Shown here piece by piece: positions 36,301 to 48,300 of a stretch of DNA of 64,000 nucleotides (position 1 is the stretch's first letter; each line of letters opens with the position of its first letter). The notes beneath the pieces were generated by a model. It did not search any database. It saw nothing but the letters and a program-made list of their open reading frames with translations, and was not told where the DNA came from. The position numbers were made by a program, and so were the translations under genes. Source of the stretch: Bolinopsis microptera (Eukaryota; Ctenophora; Tentaculata; Lobata; Bolinopsidae); the NCBI RefSeq assembly GCF_026151205.1, contig NC_087075.1, positions 5,851,858 to 5,915,857 on the forward strand, in the 5' to 3' direction.

Positions 36301-39300
36301 TAAAGTGGTTGGAACAGTCCAGTTCATCACTCCAATCTCCACAATCGTTGATCATATCACAGACTTGTCTATACAGCACGCAGTTCTTGTTCTTGCAGGG
36401 GAATATTTCATTGTGGTATTTGCCATGTTCTTTGAAAAGGACAGTGAGTTCATTCTGATCGGTTATCGTGTAGACCCTCTTGTTAGTGTTGATGCACGTG
36501 TCAACTGGCACGTGCTTGAGAGGACACGAAGCGTCGCTGCATTTTCCTGAGCAGCTCATATAAACATAATACTCTCCGTAGTAATACTGGCAGCTTTCAA
36601 TCTGATTAGGAACGTTAAGTTCAGTAGTGTGCATATATTGTGCGACAGTCGAGTGAATGTGCGTGAATTTTGTGGCCCCTGAGCAATCAATCTGTGCTTC
36701 ATGTCGGAAGTCGTTCAATCCTTCCTTGCAGCGAGGGAAAGTTTTGAGTTCCATACTATGTTTTCCAATCGAATGTACTCCAATTTCTTTGGTCAAAGCG
36801 ATTTGGCCCCTTGCTTTAGCGCACATATCATTCTCGGTACCACAGCTGTTAACAGTGTCGCATAAACTGGTCAATTTCACATAGTTGCTTCTATCTGAGC
36901 ACTTTAACACCAGGGGACACTCTTGCTGGGAATCCTTGTCTATGTCGATGTAATTGGTCCAATAGTTGGTACCGCATTTTTTCCAGAACTGTTCCTTTTC
37001 GTTATGTTCTTTTTCATCATGTCCCTTTTCATCATGTTCCTTTTCATCCATCCCATCTTCACAATCCTCGACGCCATCGAACACCCAGTCGAATAGTATC
37101 GGAAGTGATCTTTTGTTTGATTCTCTGTCATATGATGGCCTCAGGTCGACTCTACGCGTACAATTAAGGACGGAACGGCTACCACATAGGTCCTCTGCTT
37201 CGTCTGACCCATCCGGACAGTTGGAAACGCCGTCACAAAGTTGGTTCTTGTGAACAATGCACCCAGCCTCAATTTCTTCGCACCTATCGTCATATGCATC
37301 GTCACATATGTTGAAACCTTTACAAACTCCGAAAATGGAAACACTTGCAGTTATGTTGTTCACCCTACAAGTCAGAGCAACTCTCTTGCTATCCAAACAG
37401 TTCACTTGATCCATCCCGTCTGAACAAACTATTCTACTGTTTGGAACTGCGCAGATTTGGGAGGCAGCCAACTTTCTGCGTTTTTCCGCACTCTTCCCTC
37501 CCACTGAGGCACACTTTATACCCGAGTTGCAACCTTCCTCATCCTTATTGCTCATACAGGAAGCATCATCATTACATATACCATAACTTTCCACATATCC
37601 TCCCATATTGTATGTTCTTTGACACTCCACCCCGTAAGATATACCATTACAGTTCTTCTCATCATCACAGAATCTACAATCACATGTGTCATCGCACGTT
37701 TTATTAGGATGCAACTTTTGAATTGAACTATCCTTGCAACTATAAAATTCCAGGTTTTCTTCTTCGGCTCGGATATGTGTTGTTTCTGTGTTGTTGTTTC
37801 CGGTCTCATTTTGAGCGGCACACTTGAAATGCTCGTCAATGTCTGTGTTCTGGCAGTTAAAGACACCATTGCAACCGTTTTTCTGCAAAGACTGTGCTCC
37901 TGCACGTATTAACTTATGTCCTGATGTTTCATGACACAAATAAGTTTTACAAAGAACCTGAGCCCCTTTCCCATTCCCCATATCGCTCCCTACAAGAGCA
38001 GTACAGCCAGCATGACCACATGCTTGGTAGAATTTAGGGTCTTCTGGGCAGAGCGTATCATACACTTGTTCCCAGCACGTTTCGTATGAGCTTTTCACAG
38101 AACTGAAACTGTACAAGGTGTCCTTTGCATTGTGACATCTAAACCAATCCATGTTGTCGTATCTGCAAGACTCCTTCAGAAATACGTTCCCGGATACACC
38201 AACTTCCTCCACTGAGCAGTCTTGGTAATCTGTGATCAATTAAACATTATTGTAATGTAAGAATCATTTGACTCTTTTACCTCTTTATCTTGAATGGACA
38301 TAACGATATGTTCTCAAAAGTGTCGTAGTTGCGTCCCTTGATCCTCCATGTTGCCGAAGACCATAAACCCTCATTTTATTTAAGAAACCCCATCAATTAA
38401 AAAATTAAACTACCTCGGGTCCTATTTAATGTTAAGTGAATAACCACTTGCACTGAAAGCATCGACTATAAACAAGTTACGTTAATGGTACGTTACCTCG
38501 TTCTTCAGGCTGATAAAAGACAGTCCCAAAGTCTCCGCTGAGTCGAACCCAGGCTAAATTATCCGCCATTATCGCTGTACAACCTGTGTAAAGAATTACG
38601 TCTCCGTTGCAGGATACCTCCAAGGTTTGGTCCTCGACATTCTTTACTACTTTAAAATACCTGTATCCATCATCAAGAAGTTCACATTTAGAGAGGAATT
38701 TGTTCATGTATGGCTTACACCAATACATTACCACAAATGGCACTGAGTCGACGAATCGGATTGATATCCTATGCAAATCGGTGGATCCTCTGGTGGGTGT
38801 GAGTAGAGAAATGACTTGTTCACCATTAATGGGAGTATTGTTCACCTTCAAATGTAGCGCATTTTCTTCCAAGTTGTGAGGAATTGATGTATGTAGAGGT
38901 GCCCTTTTCCAATTTGACGGTAGAGGTTCCAAGTTTGTGAAACCTGGGTAACAGTCCTATTAATTTGTGGACATAGATTGCATTACTTAAATTACTTACT
39001 ATGTTTGTGTTTATTTTATCATTATTTTAAGTGAGCTTACTGTTTATATTTGCAAATTCAAGCTAATAAATACTATGAATCTTGACACTGGTGGGGAGGT
39101 GAATTATATTTGTTTGGATTTTATTGGTTGCTGCTGGAAGCTGGTTAAAAGTAAATCGCTGTCATGTGTGGAATAAATAAAATGGTTTGCCTCCCCTCCA
39201 GTACACCACTATACAAGTGTATCACTGGGGGGGGGGGGGGGGGGGGGTGCACTACCCTTTTTTACACCATACATTAAAAAAAGGCAAAAGTGTAGTGTAA

Positions 39301-42300
39301 AAAAGTGCAGTGTAAAAAAGCCTTTAAAAGTTTTTAAAAGTGATATTTTTTTCTCACAAAAGGTATGTTTTACCTTTGGAAATGTACTATGTGGAGACTG
39401 ATTGGAAAATAATCGGGAAAATAAGATTTTTAGAAGATAATTTTGTTAAGTGTAATTAAAAGTGTAAAATAGTGTAAAAAAGTGTATCTTTTTATTACAC
39501 TTGTTACTACACCATACACAAAAAAAGGCAAAAGTGTAGTATCACTATCATACCTTTATATGGAGCATACTGCACATCGTAGGATTCAAGTAAGAGTCCG
39601 TCTAAATTCGCCACTTTAAAACTTCTTTCCAGTTGCTCACTACACTCCGCTCCATACTCAACAACTTTCCTTCCGTTACAGGAAATACCCAGAATATTAC
39701 TTGATTGTGAAATTGACAGGTGTAACCAATTTCCTGGCTGCCTGTTACATCCTTGCACAACCTTTGTTGTTTGTGTCCCTGAGCATGACAATCTGGCTGA
39801 AGAAATCCCAAACTTTGTTATGTAGAGGTGCAACGTCAACATATTACTTTGATAGTATGTATGATAAAAGTGAATTGCCATCCATATCTTGGTCTTACGA
39901 GTCCCCAATGAAGAAGATGGTTTTATTTTAAGCTCAAGAGGAGAGGATGTAAGATAGATATAGTCATTTTGTTTGTAATATGTCCATGTCCAGTCAGTTG
40001 GTGTTGTTTGCGTCGAATCTTCTTCTAGATATAAATATGTTAATATAATGTGGAGAAATGAGAGAATTTAAATAAAATTAAAATTTGAATACATCCTGTT
40101 CTTGATTTATCATGAGATACTGAATTATAATTGTTGTTCACCAGGCTAAATTAACAATAGTTTCCTATTGAATTTATATTTTAATCATTACCTTCATAGT
40201 ATGGGAGAAGATACAATACGGATCCGGATCCGTCTTTTAGTCCAAAACTTTTTAGAAATATATACGCACTATCATCACCAAATTTCCTTGCACATTCTTC
40301 ACCGTAAACCAATGGCTCCCCATCATCACAACTGATCTCAACGGACAGGCTTGTTTTCTCGATCACCAAATTCACCCAAGACTCATCATTCACAAGACAC
40401 GAATCTAGAGCTCTGAGATCATTCCCGCAGATATCTACAGCAACATGTGTAATGCCGGAGTTAGTAGTTAACAGGTTTATCGTAAGTTTATATGTGTAAT
40501 CTGACGTGAAAAAGCTCACTTGTCTCCACCCATTACTTTTTGGGGGTTTTATCTTAAGATTTATGGCTGATTCGTCAAGGAGATGGCTTATGTATTGGTC
40601 TGGCATCGGTGTTTTCCATAGCAAGGAGATTGGTTGGTCACTATCTTCTGAAATGCAAAATTTGAGAGATTGCCATAATAAAAATCATCATAATATGATA
40701 CTTATATTCATATAATTTGTATAAGTAATAACTAATATTTCATACAATTTACTAAAGAAGTTTGTTGATTTTTTGAAGGATCGTGAATCATAAATCATCT
40801 TGTACTTATATAAACTTATTTTCTTCACAACAAAAGTAACATAATATGGAAAATTGAAGCATGCTCATTGCTCAATGCTCAACCCATCTGCAACATCATA
40901 CCTGCTAGGTTGCCGACTTGGTACATGAAAGACCCATAAACTGTGAAATAAGGATAAAAGTACACGAGATCGTTGCCAATTTTTCTGACACAGTCTTTAC
41001 CAAATATCACTGGACGTCCGCTATTACAACTTATGTGTAAGGCTAGATCTCCAAACTTCTCCAATACCAAATAAACCCATCGTCCATCTTCAACTTGGCA
41101 GGATTCCAATGCTCTAAATTCTGTTCCACAGGTAGCCATATTTACATGCGATACCCCAGTTTGAGTCACGTAAAAGTGTATGGTCATTTTTATTGCATAA
41201 TCTGTAGAGAAGAACTTGAATTCACGCCAAACACCTTCTGGCGAAGTTGCCATTTTCATGTTCAAGTGGAATTCTTCCAGAGGATGACGTATGAATGTAT
41301 TTTCCACTGGCATCTCCCAATACGGTGGAGCATTTTTGTAAATTACCGAATTTGCTCTGGATAACTCCGATATTCTGAAAATATCGAATGTGCCATGTAC
41401 CGCTCTGCATTCATTCTCTCTCTTGAAAATAGTTAGTTTGCCATCATCACAAGAAACATCGAAGGAGATGTCATCTTGCGCAAATGTAAGGTCAATCCAC
41501 TGACTGGCGGGTTTAGATGCACAGACCATCCTGTTGTTTGAGTGCGCAGGACAATCACGCCCACTGCTATGGATAGAAACTCTATTTTCGCTCACAAAAA
41601 TTGAGATTGGCAGTAGAAGAGTTGGTCTTGTTTGTGATTTGAAATATATATGATTCCAAGTCAGTGGTGCAGGTGGTCGTATACGAAGATGTAAAGGGAT
41701 ATTACCTAGAGGATAAAAAATATCCTGACCAAGTGGCGATCTCCAGTTTGAATTAGGCAAGAATTGGGCCGGTGATGTTTCTGCAAATATTGAGTTTTAA
41801 AACAGGACATAATTCACAATTATAAACAAATTGAGCATTCTAGCACTTCTGAATCAAAGCATATTTAGTATTTACAGCAATTTAGGAAAGCTAAAATTTG
41901 CGCTTATCAAGTTATCACATCTTTCTCATTTTTTCCGTTCACCCTTTTGTAAAAAGGCAATAGTGAAAGGTTACGAATGGACGTTTTTGCATAAAAACGT
42001 GGATTTTGGAGAACAAGGTAGGTGGGTTTAAATATGTCGTCGGTACGTACTTCCGTTAGTAACCATGTCAACTAGCGTGCAGTGCAGCGCGCGAGTATTG
42101 CTTGTGAAGATTTTATGCATATCGCGAGCCTGTCAATGAATGCGCGGCGCGAGTGTATTTTAATGTATACTATGTAATGTATAGTATTAGGCAATAAGCC
42201 CAATTTGTACGTGGCATGCGTAGTATAGTGTACTGATGTGTATCAATAATATTGTTATAAGTACGTGAGCTGATTGGAGCCTATATTTATAATTGTAGTG

Positions 42301-45300
42301 AATGGAAATCTAGCGTCCGCCAAAACGAAACAACGGGCGCATTTCTTGTTTATTCTGTTACGATTTTATAATGTGATCATTGTTTTAACCTGTATGCTTT
42401 TGAAGATAGTGAACTTTTCCTTGTCCAAATTCCTTTGATAGACTTATCTTATCAATATCCACAAGCTTGTAACTGCAGGATTCATCACATACAGTAAAAA
42501 CGTCATCATTGTTGTTACATCGCAATTCCAATGAACCGCTCTTTGTTTTATTGAAGGTAAACTTCCAAAATTTGCCATTTTTGTCCAATTCAAAAGTACA
42601 GTTTGTTAAAATGTTTGAAAACTTAGGCTGACTTTCAAGTGACAGTAATAATTTCAACTTGTAAGCTTCCGTAGTATGCTCCCATCGCCTGAAAAACTTG
42701 ATAAACTTTGTCCCTTTGAACCAGTGGTGTATCTTCAATTCTAACGGTGCCGAATCCAGTTCGTGGCTGATGAGACTTTCCAGAGGAGCCACCTTCCACT
42801 GCGGAGCTGATTAAAATTATTATTTAATATTTCTAAAATAAAATTCTTGAATAATTAAATAAAAATCTCAGTGAGGGTTACTAATTTGAGCATAATGCAT
42901 ATATCATATACTCACTCTGGTGCGGGAAATGAAATTTTTCGGTTGCGAACATGCATTTTATTTCTTGTTAACCACATCATGACCACATAAATATGTCCAG
43001 TCTCAATTCATTTTACGAAACTAAATAATATTAAACGCTTTTGTACAATATACATTTAAGCTGAATAATATGAGAAGTTTGTTTAGTGAATAGGGTCTCT
43101 TACCATACTTTTAAGAGGTCGTTGACTCTGGATGCCCGAGGCAGGCGCCATGTCATTATTTTGCCCAATTTCGGCCGAACTTTGTGATGTTCTACTTGCA
43201 GCTTAAAGTATCCTTGCCACACATAATTTTAAAGTTGAGCAAAATTTGTACCAAAATCAATATCAAAAGTAAGAAACTACAGTTTACTTATCCCTCATTG
43301 CATAGATAACATTCTTCAGTGACCCTTTTTACAGTTATAACCTATCTGATAGAAGATATCTCCCTTCCCAAAACCAGCCGACAAGTAAACTGTGTTGATG
43401 TCTTGAACGAGACCTTTGCAGCCATCATCAAAAGCAACCGTATTTCCACCATTACAATTACAAGAAACATCGATAGAGGAGCCATTTTGGGTTAGCGAGA
43501 AGAACCAGAATCCATCCTTATCATGCTGGCAATTAGAGATATACTTTGAAGTGGTTGCACAAGGGTAGAGCTTTGCGTAAGCATAGCTCGAATCTTCTGA
43601 GTCTTGTAACCACAGAGATACAGAAACATTTGCACTGTATTTACTGGATTCCCGGTCAAAGTGGTTAAGAGTTATGTAGTTCCACTCTGGAACTTTAGGT
43701 TGGTTTTATTTTTAGGTGAAGTGCGTTCTGGCTGAGGTCATAATCAATATATGTTTGAAGAGGAGCTGGCTTCCAGTTTTGCTCTGAAAAAAATTGTTTT
43801 TACTCGTTCAGATTTTTTATGATTTGGTTACAATGATCACTAATGTTAAGATCTTGGGGGGGGGGGGGGGGGGGGGGGGGGGAGTTGAGCTATATTCTTC
43901 TTTTAGATTTGCAAGATACGGCCAGGTAGCACAGTTGGTTAGAACGCCTGTCTTACAATCGTTAGGTTGCGAGTTCGAAACCCACTGACTGCCTGGTCGT
44001 GGGGTGAGCGTCGTCGACGTTCAGCTAAGGATCATGAGTGGTCTATGCAGCCCCCCGGTCTACTCAGCCGAATACTCGAGAAATCGGGTGTGAGGGTTAA
44101 ATGAGGAGCTGCACATTGCAGCAAAGTCTCGGACGAAGAAAGTATGGTACACACTACCTTAACCGTCACTGGCCAAAAAGATCCTTCGGCTTCCTGTAAT
44201 TGGCTGGTTGCACTTGTGTAACATTGTGGCTGTTGGAATACACCGAAGTAAAATAAGTGTCTAGATAAAAAAAAGATAAGCCTGTTTTTGGACTCCTAAA
44301 CACATACACGAATTTACATCCGGTACAAAACAAATGTGCCAAAAACTATGAAATAAGTGTAGATCGAAAAAGGGATGTAGTTTCAGGAGATTTGTTTCCA
44401 GAATTAAAAACTAGCAATGTGAAATGATGAATCCAGCAAGATTTTGTTGTGCCAATTTAAGGGTCAAATGATAAAGTCCTGCAAATTTTGAAAGATAATA
44501 GGTCTCACTCTCAAATAAAAAAGGGTGCAAGGAGGGAGAATCTGGACCAATTTGTGGGCAGTTTGGTAATCTAGCACACTTGGGGCACATTTGGGGCACA
44601 AAATTGAATTTCCTGGGGCAAAACGTTACTTAGGGCATAGTTGGGGCAAATACAGTTGGGGCACAATCGAGGCGAAAAAATGGTAATCTAGCAAGTGTGC
44701 CCCATGAATTTCAATTTTGTGCCCCAAGTGTGGCCCCCCTCCCCCCCCCCCCCCCCCCCCACCCCCTCTTCCTACACCCCTGGAGATTACACTTGACACA
44801 GTAATATTCTTCGTTTAAGGGATTGATTTTTAACAGTTAGACTCGCCAATATCTAAATTGAAGTTGCCAAATTTACCGCACTCATACAGACATACATGTA
44901 GCCTCTGGCATTGTCACTGAGACCTTACGTCAACCAATCATTATCAAAGATCACCCACCTGGCTGAGATTCCCGGTCGCCCTGACAGGTTTCAATGGGCA
45001 AAGGTATGTACTCGTCTCCCTCGCAGCACAAACTGTCTCTCTGAATCACACTGCCGTCACACTTGGTACCGTGAGCAGCGATAACTTTTTCCTTGTTCGA
45101 TTTACAACAGTATTTTCCGTCGACATAGACGTTGGGATGGGAAGCAGGACATTGACCTTCATCTGAAGAATAAATCTTATCATAATATAGTATATATTAT
45201 ATAATAATGATGGTGTGAATACATTTCTTCGTTCAAGATACTATCATAGGTGAAAATAAGTTCCAAAAGTGGCACCTTAACGTAACCTGAAATTTTTTAA

Positions 45301-48300
45301 CCTGGCTAGGGCTGTTGCTGTATTTTTTTCCACATCAGTTAAGTTATTATTATTTCTCAGGGGGTTCCTCCATATATAATATGCTTACTGTGGCAAGATA
45401 ATCAGGGCCCCTGTCATGTGCCCGGAGCAAAAGGGCAAGGTGTCCACTCAAATGCCGATCACCCGGAGACCGCAAGGGGTGCGGGCGGCGGGGCAAAATC
45501 GCCAGAAGCGGAGATTTTTTGAGATATGGTGCCCTAAAACCATTCTAAAATACCCTCCTAGAGGCGCCACTGGCAAATTTTATACAGTTTAGAAACGCTC
45601 TGAAAATAATTGAATGGAAGAGTCTGAGCATGCTCTGGAGAGTGGAGATGATAACTGGAAGGAATGCTGCTGCAAAATGATCAATTTTATTGCTCTCTGG
45701 TACTCCCAAACAGGTTAATTTAACCTCTCAAGTTAAAATTTCGCTTGAACTTTTTCAAAATTTGACCTGGCTTTGAAATTTTAACGTAAGGAGGAGGGAT
45801 GAAAAGGCACTTATTTACAGTGGTGGATACTATAGTTCATATGATAACCTGTAGGCGTAGAGACTTCAAAGAACCTCAGCCTCGGTCGATTCAACTTACC
45901 TGATGCCGTGAAAAATGACTTTAATAAGGAGCCCTAGATAATATAATTACATGGGTAAATGTTCAATGTACATCACTTTCATGCTTACCTTTTATTTCTC
46001 TTAAAGAAGTTCCGATGAGTTGGACAATCGCCAGCAAATGATGCTGCCGCTTTTGACGGATATGTTGAGGCACAATAAATGGTTTGCCGTTCAGAGAAGT
46101 TGAATATACTGACTTAAAATCTCAAACTGAAGCTGAGAATCCAAAAGTTACCAGTTTTGATGTACCTTTGTTTCTAAGATTGCTAAAATTTACCAGTTTT
46201 GATGTAGCTTTCTCGCCATATTATCACCAAAGATTATCAGTTTTGAATGTGTGTCAAAAATAACCGTCGATGATAGATGAAATTATCCACAATTGGCCCG
46301 CAAGTTTAAAATATGTCATTTGACATGTGTATGTGAAAATAGATAAGCTTAAAACTGAAATAAAGATGGCGTACCTGTTGCAGAAGCAATAGAGAGGACA
46401 GTCACAAAAAAGGATACTTTAGTCAGAAACCCCACGATATTATTCATGGTTTCTGATGTACATTAATCCATTATATTCATCGAGCACAAACGCTCCGTAG
46501 AAAGCATCCTGAGTAATAAGTTCATGAGCTGAGTTGGTTACTACAAGTATAATAGTTGAGATATGGCTAGCTGCAAATGTAAACGTGATATCACAGACGA
46601 AAGATTTGATTTGTATGTATTCAAACTCATATCACAGTTAAATCTCATGAGATTGTAGTGTTCAGGAGGAAGCATCACAGCTCTCGACAGACAAAGGCAA
46701 GTCACTGGTGAAAAATAGATGAAATAACCGACGTTTCGGCATTCATTGGCCTTTTCCTAAGATTAATCTTAGTCATTTGCATCATTTCACTTTAGCACTT
46801 TGTCTGTCGAGAGCCGTGATGCTCCCTACTGAACACTACAATGTTGAAAACTCACGCTCGGCCTTTTGAATTCTATAATTTCATGAGAGAAAGTAAGATA
46901 ATAGACCTGGTTACCAGTGAGCAATCAGGAGGTAACATGTGCCAGCTAATAACCAATCGGCTTCAAGCAGTAAACTAATCCAATCCACGAATTAATGTCA
47001 CGTGTCAGAGTCTATTATTAAAATACGAAATTTACTACAATATATAGCAGAAGTTTTCTAAAAGCAGATCGTTGGATCCCTTCAACACGTGCATTTTTCA
47101 GCACGAAAAATCAACAATGTAATTAACAATAGAGACTGAAATTAGTTGACAATAGAAATAGAACACAGAGACTGGAAATCACAATAGAGGCTGGACAGAA
47201 TTATAGTACGGATGATTGGAGAACAACAGTCTGTCTACGATTGTGGAATATCTACCACAGTTTTATTGTTCGAGGCCTTCCCAGACACCCGGCCAATACA
47301 GTATACAGCGCTTAGATTACTTCTTCAGCAACTTATTCGGCAACATGACTATCACTAGGCAGTGTTGAATAATCTGATGTCTACTTTAATTCAGGATGCA
47401 AAGACAACCACTGTCGAGCCGTGTACCTTATTGGCTGCAATTCAGATCGCTTATTCAGCAACTAATATATTAAGTATATATAAAGTAATTTGAATAATAA
47501 TAAAGTTCAACACTGTTGAATAATCTGGTGTCCCTAACAGGGTGCAACTGCACCTTATTGGCTGCATTGTGAATTAATTTGAATAATCATAAAGTTGTCT
47601 ACTAATCAACAGAGCTTGAGTTGGGGGTCTAATATCACGATTAATGACAATAGTATTCGAACCAGTGATCAAAAGATAAAGGTACTTACAAGGAGCTCAT
47701 TTTAAATATAATTACTATTACTTAAGTTGTCTATTTGTGAAGCGAACCCAAATGTAATGCTAAGTCCATACAAAACGAATATCACTGCTTTTCAATGAAT
47801 TGGGTACGGTTACACACAATACACATGTTACCTTGATATCAAAAGGTCTACTAATAACACCTTTTGTTTTATCTATATAAACACGAGATCCAATTACTTT
47901 AGAGTACTATTATACAGTAATGAGCTAGCTGCTGGAGATACTTAAGGGCTGTGTCATTTAGTGATAAGGGCCTGTCGTGGTATCGTGCATCAAATTAGTT
48001 CCATCGCGCCAGGATCTGGTTATTCTCATCATTCTATTTCTGCGGCCTCTGTGTTAATGTATCGTCATATCGCACACTGGATCTGTAACACAAACCTGTG
48101 AAACCATCTCAATAAAAAGCAATAACACGGCGAACATTCTTTAAAGGTTTTCTTTCACAGCCGAGTAATTATTCCTTTTAATACTGTGACAGCTAGCACG
48201 TTTCTACGGATATCGCCTTAGCTTCTTTACTATTCGTCTTGTATGACTTGAATAAAAGGATTCCTTAACTATTATTAAGGTGTTGTATAAGTCTATTATT

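Noticed and set aside
37345-37707. Plus-strand frames opposite the receptor ectodomain
   Set aside because: Shadows of the minus-strand Cys-rich exon.
43919-43995. Functional tRNA gene
   Set aside because: A and B boxes are good but acceptor-stem pairing is poor and the sequence continues into a SINE body.
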